A stretch of DNA of 64,000 bases from Thiohalomonas sp041685045. Lineage in GTDB: Bacteria > Pseudomonadota > Gammaproteobacteria > Thiohalomonadales > Thiohalomonadaceae. Positions 30,640 to 39,250 of the stretch are shown here, piece after piece (position 1 is the stretch's first letter; each line of letters opens with the position of its first letter). The DNA is taken from the NCBI GenBank assembly GCA_041685045.1, contig JAWLGP010000001.1:372001-436000 (forward strand). The letters are read 5' to 3'. The position numbers and the translations under genes were made by a program. Below the pieces are notes generated by a model, which worked only from the letters and a program-made list of their open reading frames with translations, was not told the DNA's origin and did no database searches.

Positions 30640-31388
30640 TGTTGGATTCTCCGTTGGTTGCGGTAGTCGATCAGCTCCGAAACAGTCACCAGCGAGACGC
30701 CTGCAGCGGCGGCCTGTGGCAGGAGGCGGCCGAGTGCCTTCACCGTTTCCGGGTAGGCATGGCCGATGGCGATGGCGCTGCCGTGACGGCGCGCCAAGGC
30801 GATGGCGGTGGCGAACTGCTGCGCAATGTAGGCGTCGCTACGGTGATTGTCGAGGAACACGTCACGGCCGGTGGCCGGTACGTTGTATTCACGCGCGCTG
30901 GCGATGGCGACGCTCTTGACGGCGGTACGGCTGTCGACAAAGTAGAGGTCGCCGGTGGCTTTCAGTTCCGCCATCAACCAGGCCATGTGGCCGGGATGAC
31001 GGGTCAGCAAACTGCCCATGTGGTTGTTCACCCCACGGGCGTGCGGCACGGCCCCGAGGTCGGCCAACAGGGTGCGGCGAAACGCCTCCTGGGTCATGTC
31101 CAGGGTCAGCCCGCCGGGACCGAGTGGCTGCCCGTCCACCGAAGCCATCGGCAGGTGCAGCATGACCTCCTTGCCGCCGGCGTGAGCCTGGCGGGCCAGG
31201 CGGCGGGCATAAGGGGTTTGGGGCAGGAACGAGCAGGTCAGGGGAGCGGGCAAGGCGACGATGGCTTGGCCTTCCGGCAGGCGGTCGCCGAGATCGTCGA
31301 TGATCACGGCCAGGCGCGGCGCCTCATGTGCGGCCGCGGAAACGGCGAAGGCCGCGCTCAAGAGCGCGGCCAGCAATCGTCGGAACAA
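30585..31388 (-). CDS. Divergent polysaccharide deacetylase family protein (YibQ-like)
   Basis: The 267-residue exported protein has a signal peptide (MFRRLLAALLSAAFAVSAAA) and the divergent deacetylase core: LAVIIDDLGDR near residue 27, EVMLHLPMAS, VNNHMGSLLT, FVDSRT and GHAYPETVKAL. The DD and H residues correspond to the metal site of NodB-type deacetylases. The family sits widely next to ctpA and envC, as here. It overlaps the downstream DJ-1 gene. Confidence 0.9.
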   Translation of the reverse strand: MFRRLLAALLSAAFAVSAAAHEAPRLAVIIDDLGDRLPEGQAIVALPAPLTCSFLPQTPYARRLARQAHAGGKEVMLHLPMASVDGQPLGPGGLTLDMTQEAFRRTLLADLGAVPHARGVNNHMGSLLTRHPGHMAWLMAELKATGDLYFVDSRTAVKSVAIASAREYNVPATGRDVFLDNHRSDAYIAQQFATAIALARRHGSAIAIGHAYPETVKALGRLLPQAAAAGVSLVTVSELIDYRNQRRIQQWQASLYPSPKAVKNSKP

Positions 31389-31420
31389 GCTATCCCCCTA
31401 AGTGCTACGGGGGCGAGTCC

Positions 31421-32767
31421 TCAGTCGGCGCGAGCTTGCAGGATATTCAAACCCTTGAGCAGGGTCAGCGCCTCATGCAGTGCGTAGTCCTGGCTCGCGA
31501 GGGACTCGCCGCCTTTCTTCTTGGCTTCTTTTTCGTTGGCGGCCGGAGCCGTCTCTTTGCCATCGCCATTGCCGTTGCCATTGGAGAGGTGGCCGGTCAA
31601 ATCGGCCTCCTTCACCAGCGTGACGCTCTCATCGGTCTCGGCCTTGGCCACCTGCAGCGGTTCGAGCTCGATGTCCGGCTCGATCCCTTCGGCCTGGATG
31701 GAGCGACCGGCCGGCGTGTAGTAGCGGGCAGTGGTCAGCTTCACCGCGGTACTATTGCTCATCGGGAAGATGGTCTGCACCGAACCCTTACCGAACGAAC
31801 GGGTGCCCATGATGACGGCGCGCTTGTGGTCCTGCAGGGCGCCGGCGACGATCTCGGAGGCGGACGCGGAACCGCCGTTGATCAGCACCACCATCGGCGA
31901 ACCTTCGAGCAGATCCTCGGGGGTGGCATTGAAGCTCAACTTGGCATCCGCCGAGCGGCCCTCGGTGTAGACGATCAGCCCCTTGTCGAGGAAGGCGTCG
32001 GAAACGCCCACCGCGGCACCCAGGACGCCGCCGGGGTTGTTGCGCAGATCGAGCACCAGCCCCCGCAGCTTGGCGCCGCCGTTCTGTTCCTTCAGTTCCC
32101 GAACCGCGCGGGCGACATGCTCGGTGGTGTGGGTCTGGAAGTTGGTGATACGCAGGTAGCCGTAACCGTCCTCGAGCAGGCGGCTCTTGACGCTGCGCAC
32201 CTTGATGACATCACGGGTGATGGTGAGCTGCAGCGGCTTCTGCGCGCCCTCGCGCACGATGGTCAGCACGATGTCCGTGCCGGGTTCGCCGCGCATGATC
32301 TTGACCGCCTCGCTCAGCGACAGCCCCTTGACCGGCGTGTCGTCCAGGCGGATCACCAAGTCGCCCGCCTCGACACCAGCTCGCTGCGCCGGTGTGTCGT
32401 CGATCGGAGCCACCACCTTGACGAAGCCGTCCTCCATCCCGACTTCGATGCCGAGCCCGCCGAACTCGCCGGTCGTGCCGACCTGCAGCTCATGGAACTC
32501 TTCGACGTTCAGGAACGAGGAGTGGGGGTCGAGGCCGGTCAACATGCCGCGGATGGCGTGTTCGAGCAGCTCCTTGTCGCCGATGGTCTCGACGTAGTCG
32601 CCCTTGATCTTCTCGAAGACCTCGGAAAATGTCCGCAGTTCGTCCAGCGGCAGCACGGCGGGTTTCGCCTCGTCGCGCCCGGCCAGTACGCTGCTGCCGA
32701 ATCCAAACGAGAACCCTAGAACGAGTCCCATGGACAGGACTACGGCGAAACGAGCGGAAGACTTCAT
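31421..32767 (-). CDS. S41-family carboxyl-terminal processing protease
   Basis: The 448-residue periplasmic protease has an N-terminal signal or anchor, a PDZ domain (GIEVGMEDGFVKVVAPIDDTPA... about residues 100-185) and the S41 catalytic core with the Ser in NGGSASASEIVAGAL and the Lys in TRSFGKGSVQT. It ends in a Gly/Asn/Lys-rich linker and a short helix. CtpA-type enzymes trim cell-wall hydrolases and lipoproteins. The order envC-ctp-deacetylase on one strand links all three to peptidoglycan work. Confidence 0.94.
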   Translation of the reverse strand: MKSSARFAVVLSMGLVLGFSFGFGSSVLAGRDEAKPAVLPLDELRTFSEVFEKIKGDYVETIGDKELLEHAIRGMLTGLDPHSSFLNVEEFHELQVGTTGEFGGLGIEVGMEDGFVKVVAPIDDTPAQRAGVEAGDLVIRLDDTPVKGLSLSEAVKIMRGEPGTDIVLTIVREGAQKPLQLTITRDVIKVRSVKSRLLEDGYGYLRITNFQTHTTEHVARAVRELKEQNGGAKLRGLVLDLRNNPGGVLGAAVGVSDAFLDKGLIVYTEGRSADAKLSFNATPEDLLEGSPMVVLINGGSASASEIVAGALQDHKRAVIMGTRSFGKGSVQTIFPMSNSTAVKLTTARYYTPAGRSIQAEGIEPDIELEPLQVAKAETDESVTLVKEADLTGHLSNGNGNGDGKETAPAANEKEAKKKGGESLASQDYALHEALTLLKGLNILQARAD

Positions 32768-33009
32768 AGCAACTCCGGTTGAGCACTGTTCCCGGCAGGT
32801 CGACTGATTTTCCTGTAGAGGGATCCGACCAGCGGCAGATTCATCTGAATATTACTGCAATATGCGACGCTTTCCATCTTAATTGGTTCCGAGTGTGACG
32901 CGATACCGCACCCCCGGGCTGTGAAAACGCGAGCCGGAGGGGGGATTTCTTGACGCCCCGGCTGTCGTCCTCGATTCGATGTCCCTGTAATTGTTAGGGC
33001 GGTAACCGG

Positions 33010-34200
33010 CTAGCGTTTGCACCAGCGTACCGGATCGGTCGGCTGGCCGTCCTTGCGAATTTCAAAATAGAGCGCCGCCTGGTCGTTGCCGCCGCTGGCG
33101 CCTACGGCGGCGACGGTTTCGCCGGCCGCGACCCAGTCACCCACCTCTTTGTAGAGCGCCTGGTTGTGGCCATAAAGGCTCATGTAGCCGTCGTCGTGAT
33201 CGATGATGAGCAGCAGGCCGTAGCCGCGGAGCCAGTCGGCAAAGGCCACCCGGCCGTGCGAGACGGCACGCACTTCCTGCCCTTCCTTGCCTTCGATCAG
33301 CACCCCTCTCCAGCTTAGGCTACCACTGCGGGGGCTACCGTAGCCGGCCAGCAGACGGCCTTCGGCCGGCCAGGCGAGCCGGCCCTGGAGCTCACCGAAC
33401 GGCTGGAAGTTTCCGGCCTCGGCCGGGATGTCCGCCAGCGCCTCGGCCAACGCCTGGACCAGCGCCTCCAGTTCCCGTTCGTTCGCCACCATCCGGCCCA
33501 ACTCCTTGTCCTTGCCGGCTATTTCGCGCTTCAGCCGTTCCATCAGCTTCTGGCGGTCGGCGCGGGTGGCCTGCAAGGTGCGCTGCTCGCGCGCCTCTCT
33601 GTCCTTGAGGTCGGTCAGCTGCCGGGTTTCGGCGGTGATCGCCTTCTGCACCGATGCCAGCCTCGCCAGCGTCTCCAGCAACGCCTCGATCCGTTCGCTC
33701 CGCGCCCGGTTCAGGTAGTCGTAATAGGTGAGCATCCGCCCGACCGCCGCCGGGTCCTCCTGATTCAGGAGGATTTTCAGATACTCCTGCCGACCCGCGG
33801 CATAGGCGGCACGGACCTGCGCGCCCAGACGCTCCCGCTGGGTGCCGACGCTCTGCTGTAGACCCGCCTGCTCCACCTCGAGTTCGGAAAGGCGCTCAGC
33901 CGATGTGACCAGTGCGGCCTCCAGCTCGCGCAGCTTGCGAATGCTGGTACCCAGGCGCCGCTCCACCTGGCGCAGCTCCGTACGCAGGCCGTCGTAGCGG
34001 CCCCGGTCGCGCTCCAGTTCGGTCTTGAGCTGCCCGATGCGCTCCCGCAGGCGGTTCAGTTCCTGTTCCTTGAGCTCCCGCTCGGTTTCGGCAGCGACCG
34101 GGAACGACAACGCCAGCAGCGTCAGCAGTGCCGCCAGCACCGCCCCCGGGCGCACGAATCCCCGCAGGCGTCGGCTCAAGTCACTCCTCCTCGTCCTCAC
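33010..34200 (-). CDS. envC: EnvC-like murein hydrolase activator
   Basis: The 396-residue protein has a signal peptide, a long coiled coil (about residues 37-260) and a C-terminal LytM/M23 domain. The LytM active site is degenerate: the usual zinc-binding H-x-x-x-D and H-x-H are replaced (for example ALYFEIRKDG in place of HLHFEI). That fits EnvC, which activates amidases AmiA/AmiB at the division septum but does not cut peptidoglycan itself. It shares a 20-base overlap with gpmI upstream. Confidence 0.92.
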   Translation of the reverse strand: MRTRRSDLSRRLRGFVRPGAVLAALLTLLALSFPVAAETERELKEQELNRLRERIGQLKTELERDRGRYDGLRTELRQVERRLGTSIRKLRELEAALVTSAERLSELEVEQAGLQQSVGTQRERLGAQVRAAYAAGRQEYLKILLNQEDPAAVGRMLTYYDYLNRARSERIEALLETLARLASVQKAITAETRQLTDLKDREAREQRTLQATRADRQKLMERLKREIAGKDKELGRMVANERELEALVQALAEALADIPAEAGNFQPFGELQGRLAWPAEGRLLAGYGSPRSGSLSWRGVLIEGKEGQEVRAVSHGRVAFADWLRGYGLLLIIDHDDGYMSLYGHNQALYKEVGDWVAAGETVAAVGASGGNDQAALYFEIRKDGQPTDPVRWCKR

Positions 34201-35752
34201 TCCCGGGCGGGCGAACCAAAATCTGGCCGCGCATTTCTGCCGGCTTGTCCAGGCTCAACAGCGAGAGCATGGTCGGGGCGACGTCCGCCAAAATCCCCTT
34301 CTGCAATCGAAGGTCGCGCGGCCCGAAATAGATCAGGGGCACCGGATTGTTGGTGTGCGCGGTATGGGGCTGACCCGTGTCGTCGCCGACCATCTGCTCG
34401 GCATTGCCGTGGTCGGCCGTGATCAGCATCTCCCCGCCGGCCGCCTCCACGGCGGCGCAGAGCCGGCCGAGACAACCGTCCAGGAACTCGATGGCGGTGA
34501 CCGTCGCCTCGAAGTTGCCGGTGTGTCCAACCATGTCCGGGTTGGCGTAGTTGCAGATGATCACGTCGTACTTGCCACCGTCGACCGCCTCGATGAGGCG
34601 GTCGGTGAGCTCGCCGGCATTCATCTCCGGCTGCAGGTCGTAGGTGGCCACCTGGGGCGAAGGCACCAGGATGCGATCCTCCCACTCGAAGGGATCTTCA
34701 CGACCGCCGTTGAAGAAGAAGGTCACGTGCGCGTACTTCTCCGTCTCGGCGATCCGCAGTTGATGCATGCCGAAATTGGCGATGTATTCGCCCAGGACGT
34801 TGCGCAACCGGTCCGGTGGGAACGCCACGGGGATGTCGAACTCCGCGTTGTACTCGGTAAGGCTGACGAAGCAACCGAGTGCCGGTACCCGCTCGCGCGC
34901 GAAACAGTCGAAATCCGGCTCGATGAAGGGACGGGTGATCTGGCGGGCCCGGTCCGAGCGGTAGTTCATGAAGACCAACACATCACCGTCTTCGATCGCC
35001 AACGGCGCCTGGTCGCCTTCGACGATGAAGGTCGGCTTGACGAATTCGTCGGTTTCACCGCGTTCGTAGGCCGCCTCCAGCGCTTCGACGGCACTGCCGG
35101 CCCGGTACTCCGCCGCGGCGCCGGTGATGCAGTCGTAGGCCGCCTGAATGCGGGGCCAGCGGTGATCGCGGTCCATGGCGTAGAAGCGCCCCATCACCGA
35201 GGCGAAGCGCCCGGCGCCGAGTTCGGCGAACACCGCTTCCATGCTGGCGATCGACTCGCTGGCACTCTTGGGCGGGGTGTCGCGGCCGTCCAGAAACGCG
35301 TGCATGTAGACCTTGGAGGCACCCCGCTCGACGGCGAGCCGCACCATGGCGTGGATGTGCTCTTCGTGGCTGTGAACGCCACCGGGCGACAGCAGACCGA
35401 GCACATGCACCGCCTTGCCCTTGGCGACCGCCAGGTCGACGGCCTCGGTCAGGGTGCCGTTGCTGAAGAATGAGCCGGTCTTGATGGCGCGGCTGACACG
35501 GGTGAATTCCTGATAGACCACGCGGCCGGCACCGAGATTGAGATGTCCCACCTCGGAGTTGCCCATCTGGCCGCCGGGCAGCCCCACTTCGGCGCCGGAG
35601 GCGCGCAGATAGGTATGGGGTTGCTCACGCCAGAGCCGATCCCAGACCGGGGTGCGCGCGGCTTGAATGGCGTTGTGGGAGGTGCTGCTGGAGTAGCCCC
35701 AGCCGTCGAGGACGACCAGGAGTAAGGGTCGGTGACGCTCGGTGGCGGACAT
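34181..35752 (-). CDS. gpmI: GpmI, cofactor-independent phosphoglycerate mutase
   Basis: The 523-residue metalloenzyme interconverts 3- and 2-phosphoglycerate. It has LLLVVLDGWGYSSSTSHNA at the start, the phosphoserine loop MGNSEVGHLNLGAG, HAFLDGRDTPPKSA, and the metal site DHGNAEQMVGDDTGQPHTAHT near the end. The start at MSATERHRP was chosen, as the open frame extends 30 codons upstream without homology. Length is as expected (about 510 residues). Confidence 0.96.
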   Translation of the reverse strand: MSATERHRPLLLVVLDGWGYSSSTSHNAIQAARTPVWDRLWREQPHTYLRASGAEVGLPGGQMGNSEVGHLNLGAGRVVYQEFTRVSRAIKTGSFFSNGTLTEAVDLAVAKGKAVHVLGLLSPGGVHSHEEHIHAMVRLAVERGASKVYMHAFLDGRDTPPKSASESIASMEAVFAELGAGRFASVMGRFYAMDRDHRWPRIQAAYDCITGAAAEYRAGSAVEALEAAYERGETDEFVKPTFIVEGDQAPLAIEDGDVLVFMNYRSDRARQITRPFIEPDFDCFARERVPALGCFVSLTEYNAEFDIPVAFPPDRLRNVLGEYIANFGMHQLRIAETEKYAHVTFFFNGGREDPFEWEDRILVPSPQVATYDLQPEMNAGELTDRLIEAVDGGKYDVIICNYANPDMVGHTGNFEATVTAIEFLDGCLGRLCAAVEAAGGEMLITADHGNAEQMVGDDTGQPHTAHTNNPVPLIYFGPRDLRLQKGILADVAPTMLSLLSLDKPAEMRGQILVRPPGSEDEEE

Positions 35753-35887
35753 GCGGATGATTACACTTTCTGTAGTGAATTGTTGAGGAATCTGGAAAAA
35801 GCCCAACCCGAATGCAGGCAGGGACGGCCATGATACCGCCACCGGCCGAAGTGCTTGAAAACTTTCGGTATTGTGCCAAGTTTACTA

Positions 35888-35897
35888 TATTCGAATA
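35888..35897. promoter_or_regulatory. AT-rich palindrome, candidate operator of the ArsR-type regulator
   Basis: TATTCGAATA is a perfect ten-base palindrome within the AT-rich 35870-35940 stretch, upstream of the ArsR-family gene. ATTC...GAAT half-sites are typical of BigR/SqrR-type operators. No clear -10 box was assigned. Binding is inferred. Confidence 0.45.
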
Positions 35898-36003
35898 CGA
35901 TTCTTTGCAAACGTAGTAATATTGTATATTGTTTGCTTTTAATTGGCAGCATCCGGGGCCCCGGCGACCCGTTCCGGCGTCGTCTCCAAGAAGAGAACCA
36001 GCA

Positions 36004-36321
36004 ATGTCAGGCATTCAGGAAATCAGTTTAATTACAAGGGATGAGGACATCGACCGGGCATCGCGCTCCTTGAAGGCGATGTCTCACCCGCTGCGACTGA
36101 AGATTCTCTGCACCTTGAGCGATCAGGAACTCGCCGTGCAGGACATCGTCGAACGTGTCGGCACTTCGCAGAGCAACATCTCGCAACACCTGGCCATCCT
36201 GCGGGACAAGGGCATTCTGTCCTCGCGCAAAGACGCCAATCGGGTGTTCTACAAGGTTGTGGACTCACGTACCCTGCGCCTGATCGAAATGATGCGCGAC
36301 GTATTCTGCACCATGGTCTGA
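36004..36321 (+). CDS. ArsR/SmtB-family transcriptional regulator, probable persulfide sensor (SqrR/BigR/YgaV type)
   Basis: The 105-residue winged-helix repressor has KAMSHPLRLKILCTLS, then the recognition helix TSQSNISQHLAILRDKGIL and NRVFYKVVD. It lacks the metal-ligand ELCVCDL motif of ArsR/SmtB. It has only two cysteines, Cys36 and Cys102. Their 66-residue separation equals that of Cys41 and Cys107 in SqrR, which form a polysulfide bridge. Downstream lie DUF2892 and rhodanese genes, the same pair of domains as in the YgaV-controlled YgaP, so a sulfide-responsive repressor is likely. Confidence 0.88.
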   Translation: MSGIQEISLITRDEDIDRASRSLKAMSHPLRLKILCTLSDQELAVQDIVERVGTSQSNISQHLAILRDKGILSSRKDANRVFYKVVDSRTLRLIEMMRDVFCTMV

Positions 36322-36388
36322 AGGCGAATCACCGCGCTTTTACAATAAGCCTGCTGACCGCGGGCACAATACCAATCGGAGGATTGAG

Positions 36389-36610
36389 ATGACCGTTGAA
36401 CGCATTGTTCGTATTGTCGCCGGCACCTTCATCATGCTGAGCCTGGCGCTCGGGGTGGAAGGCAGCCCGCTCTTCCACAACGCCAACTGGCTCTGGTTCA
36501 CCGCCTTCGTCGGTTTCAACCTGTTCCAGAGCGGTTTCACCCAGTTCTGCCCGCTGGACATGATCCTGAAAAAGGCCGGTGTGCCGACCTCCAGCGCCGC
36601 CCTCAGCTGA
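36389..36610 (+). CDS. DUF2892 membrane protein (YgaP transmembrane-domain type)
   Basis: The 73-residue protein has two transmembrane helices (IVRIVAGTFIMLSLALGV and LWFTAFVGFNLFQSGFTQF) and ends with the conserved FCPLDMILKKAG. DUF2892 is the membrane part of YgaP rhodanese. GGAGGATTGAG lies before the ATG. An intrinsic terminator follows the stop, so ArsR-DUF2892 forms its own small unit. Confidence 0.88.
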   Translation: MTVERIVRIVAGTFIMLSLALGVEGSPLFHNANWLWFTAFVGFNLFQSGFTQFCPLDMILKKAGVPTSSAALS

Positions 36611-36616
36611 TCCAGT

Positions 36617-36652
36617 GCCGGTCCGGCTGTAGCCGGACCGGCGCCTTTTTTT
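36617..36652 (+). terminator. Rho-independent terminator after the DUF2892 gene
   Basis: A perfect 12-base-pair stem (GCCGGTCCGGCT / AGCCGGACCGGC) with a two-base spacer is followed by GCC and seven T residues. Confidence 0.93.
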
Positions 36653-36663
36653 GCCAATCCCGT

Positions 36664-36669
36664 TATAAT
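36664..36669 (+). promoter_or_regulatory. Probable -10 box for the rhodanese-grxC-secB-gpsA operon
   Basis: TATAAT lies 33 bases before the rhodanese start and just after the terminator, where a new promoter is expected. A good -35 box is not obvious because the T-run overlaps that position. Confidence 0.55.
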
Positions 36670-36701
36670 CGCGGCCCGTCGATCAAACATCCTCTCTCAT
36701 C

Positions 36702-37160
36702 ATGCCGCAGCTCTTCGAGTTCGTTTCCAATCACTGGGACCTGTTTCTGGCCCTTGTCATCATCGTCGCCATGCTCGTTTTTCCGCCGATCAACCGGCGC
36801 CTGAAGGGCTACAAGGAGGTTGAGCCAAACGAGGCCGTGGGCCTGATGAACCATCAGGACGCCGTCCTTCTGGACGTCCGGGAAAACAGCGAATATGCCG
36901 AGGGCCATATCCAGAACTCGGTCCACATCCCACTGTCGGCGCTGGACAAGCAGATGGCGCAGCTGGAAAGCGCGCGCGGCAAACCGGTGGTCATCGGTTG
37001 TCGCAGTGGTCACCGCTCGGCCCGCGCCTGCGGTATGCTGCGCAAGGCCGGCTTCGAACAGGTTTACAATCTCCGCGGTGGCGTCATGGCATGGCAAAGT
37101 GCCGGCCTGCCGCTGACGAAAGGCGGCAAAAAGAAAAAACGCAAAGGTACACCGGCGTAG
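36702..37160 (+). CDS. Membrane-anchored rhodanese (YibN-like sulfurtransferase)
   Basis: The 152-residue protein has an N-terminal transmembrane helix (LFLALVIIVAMLVFPPI), then a single rhodanese domain: AVLLDVRENSEYAEGHI and the active loop IGCRSGHRSARAC with the catalytic Cys near residue 99. It ends in a lysine-rich tail. Rhodaneses move sulfane sulfur to thiol acceptors. yibN-grxC-secB-gpsA is a conserved gammaproteobacterial operon, kept here. Confidence 0.92.
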   Translation: MPQLFEFVSNHWDLFLALVIIVAMLVFPPINRRLKGYKEVEPNEAVGLMNHQDAVLLDVRENSEYAEGHIQNSVHIPLSALDKQMAQLESARGKPVVIGCRSGHRSARACGMLRKAGFEQVYNLRGGVMAWQSAGLPLTKGGKKKKRKGTPA

Positions 37161-37185
37161 ACCGGTCTTTTGGAGGAAAATCAGT

Positions 37186-37440
37186 ATGCCGAAGGTCGAG
37201 ATGTACACAACGGCGAGTTGTCCGTTCTGTGTCCGTGCCCGCAACCTCCTCGACAAGAAGGGGGTTGAGTACACCAACTTTTCGGTCGACGCCCAGCCGG
37301 AACTGCGGCCGGAGATGGAGAAACGCAGCGGCCGGACCTCGGTGCCGCAAATCTTCATCGACGAGTACCACGTCGGCGGCTACGACGACATGGTCGACCT
37401 CGATCTGGAAGGCAAGCTGGACGAACTGCTCGGCCGCTAG
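37186..37440 (+). CDS. grxC: Glutaredoxin 3
   Basis: The 84-residue cytoplasmic glutaredoxin has the dithiol site CPFC at residues 12-15 (the common form is CPYC), the cis-Pro motif TSVPQIFID and the glutathione-binding GGYDDM. It reduces disulfides and glutathione mixed disulfides. It lies between the rhodanese and secB genes in the conserved operon. Confidence 0.95.
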   Translation: MPKVEMYTTASCPFCVRARNLLDKKGVEYTNFSVDAQPELRPEMEKRSGRTSVPQIFIDEYHVGGYDDMVDLDLEGKLDELLGR

Positions 37441-37601
37441 GCGGGACTTTTCGAACCGGCAACGACGCGGCGCCGCTCCGGCCCTTTGGCCAAGGCGCCG
37501 CGCTCACCCGAGCCTTTCCGCAACCCGCCGCCGGGACAAAGCACCGCTGGCGGGGGCCGGTGGCAGCCAAACCCCATAAAATAAGGACGGAAGAGAACAC
37601 C

Positions 37602-38066
37602 ATGGCGGAATCGGAAAACGCACAGCCCCAACCCCAGTTCGCGATCCAGCGTATCTACGTCAAGGATCTCTCGTTCGAGACCCCCAATTCGCCGGCGATC
37701 TTCACCCAGGCCTGGGACCCGAAGGTCAACGTCGACCTCAACACCAAGGCCGCCCCGCTGGGCGAAGGGGTGTTCGAAGTGGTGTTGGCGCTCACCGTCA
37801 CCGCCTCGCTGGACGACAAGACCGCTTACCTGGCCGAGGTGCAACAGGCCGGCATCTTCAATGTGGTCGGCTTCAGCGAGAAGGACCAGGGGCACATGCT
37901 TCACAGTTACTGCCCCAATGTGCTGTTTCCTTATGCCCGTGAGGCCATCGGCAGCCTGGTCGGCCGCGGCAGCTTCCCGCAACTCAATCTGGCACCGGTC
38001 AACTTCGACGCGCTCTATGCCGAGCACCTGAAGCAGCAGGCGAGCGACGAAGGGACGAAGCACTGA
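37602..38066 (+). CDS. secB: SecB protein-export chaperone
   Basis: The 154-residue protein matches SecB over its length: FAIQRIYVKDLSFETPNSP, WDPKVNVDLNT, GVFEVVLALTVTA, and CPNVLFPYAREAI. It is a tetrameric chaperone that keeps precursors unfolded for SecA. The start at MAESENAQP was chosen; an ATG-free frame continues 14 codons upstream. About 160 bases of GC-rich spacer separate it from grxC. Confidence 0.96.
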   Translation: MAESENAQPQPQFAIQRIYVKDLSFETPNSPAIFTQAWDPKVNVDLNTKAAPLGEGVFEVVLALTVTASLDDKTAYLAEVQQAGIFNVVGFSEKDQGHMLHSYCPNVLFPYAREAIGSLVGRGSFPQLNLAPVNFDALYAEHLKQQASDEGTKH

Positions 38067-38073
38067 TCCGGCA

Positions 38074-39081
38074 ATGACCCGCCGGGATATCGCCATCGCC
38101 GTACTCGGCGCCGGCTCCTGGGGCACCGCGCTGGCAATCCAGGCCGCTCGCAACGGCCACACCGTCCGTCTGTGGGGCCGCGATCCGGCACAGATGGCCG
38201 CGATGGCGGGTGCCCGCTGTAACCTTCGCTATATTCCGGATGTCCCGTTTCCCGACGGGCTGAGCGCGATGGGCGATCTGGAAGAGACGGTGGAAGGGGC
38301 CGATGCCGTGCTGGTAGCGGTGCCGAGTTACGGCTTCCGCGCCACCCTGGAGCAGATCGCGCCCGCCATTGGCCCCAAGACTCCGGTTTTCTGGGCCAGC
38401 AAGGGGCTGGAGCCGGGTACCCGCAAGCTGCTTCACGAGGTCGCCGCGGAGTCGGTCGGGGCCCGCCCGCTCGGCGTGGTATCCGGGCCCACCTTCGCTG
38501 CCGAAGTGGCCAAGGGTCTGCCGACGGCGGTGACCGTCGCCAGCGACGATCCCTTGGCAGCCGCCGACTTCGCCGCCTGCCTGCACTGCAACACCTTCCG
38601 CACCTACACCAGCGGCGACGTGATCGGGGTGGAGTTGGGGGGCGCCACCAAGAACGTGCTGGCCATCGCCGCCGGCATTGCCGACGGCCTCGGCTTCGGC
38701 GCCAACACCCGGGCCGCTCTCATTACCCGCGGCCTCGCCGAATTGATGCGGCTGGGGGTGCGGGTCGGGGGCCAGCCGGAGACCTTCATGGGCCTCGCCG
38801 GGCTGGGCGACCTGGTGCTGACCTGCACCGACGACCAGTCCCGTAACCGCCGCCTGGGACTGGCGCTGGGGCGGGGCCAGCCGGTGGCCGGCGCGATGGC
38901 GGCGATCGGCCAGGCGGTCGAGGGGGTGAAAACCGCGCCCGAGATCCTCGCGCTGGCGCAGACCTACGACATCGACATGCCGATCACCGAGCAGGTATGC
39001 CGGGTGCTCACCGGCGAGGTGGCGCCGCAGGCCGCGGTCGAGGCACTGCTTTCGCGGGAGCCCAAGGCCGAGGTTGGCTGA
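38074..39081 (+). CDS. gpsA: Glycerol-3-phosphate dehydrogenase [NAD(P)+]
   Basis: The 335-residue enzyme reduces dihydroxyacetone phosphate to sn-glycerol 3-phosphate for phospholipid synthesis. It has the Rossmann motif VLGAGSWGTALA, WASKGLEPGTRKL, VSGPTFAAEVAKGLPTA, the catalytic ELGGATKNVLAIAAGIADG, and FMGLAGLGDLVLTCT. It starts seven bases after secB. It closes the operon before an intergenic palindromic repeat. Confidence 0.97.
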   Translation: MTRRDIAIAVLGAGSWGTALAIQAARNGHTVRLWGRDPAQMAAMAGARCNLRYIPDVPFPDGLSAMGDLEETVEGADAVLVAVPSYGFRATLEQIAPAIGPKTPVFWASKGLEPGTRKLLHEVAAESVGARPLGVVSGPTFAAEVAKGLPTAVTVASDDPLAAADFAACLHCNTFRTYTSGDVIGVELGGATKNVLAIAAGIADGLGFGANTRAALITRGLAELMRLGVRVGGQPETFMGLAGLGDLVLTCTDDQSRNRRLGLALGRGQPVAGAMAAIGQAVEGVKTAPEILALAQTYDIDMPITEQVCRVLTGEVAPQAAVEALLSREPKAEVG

Positions 39082-39086
39082 CTGTA

Positions 39087-39231
39087 TTCAACAGGATGTT
39101 TCAGGATTAACAGGAAAAGGCCTGTTTGCGACGGGTTGAGAACAACAAGCCTCTACTCGAACATCCCAGGCTTGTAGCCCTTGCCTCTTTATCCTGTCAA
39201 TCCTGAAAACATCCTGTTAATCCTGTTGAAT
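39087..39231. repeat. Inverted repeat made of AACAGGAT-type units
   Basis: The left arm TTCAACAGGATGTTTCAGGA (39087) is mirrored by ATCCTG-rich units ending CATCCTGTTAATCCTGTTGAA (39231); the right arm contains one extra unit. About 75 bases of unrelated sequence lie between the arms. Repeats of this kind are common between genes in many proteobacteria. Confidence 0.8.
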
Positions 39232-39250
39232 TGCGTGTCGCAAAATCGAA

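Noticed and set aside
33010..34200. Missing zinc ligands in the LytM domain taken as a sign of gene decay
   Set aside because: EnvC proteins are naturally degenerate at this site and act as amidase activators.
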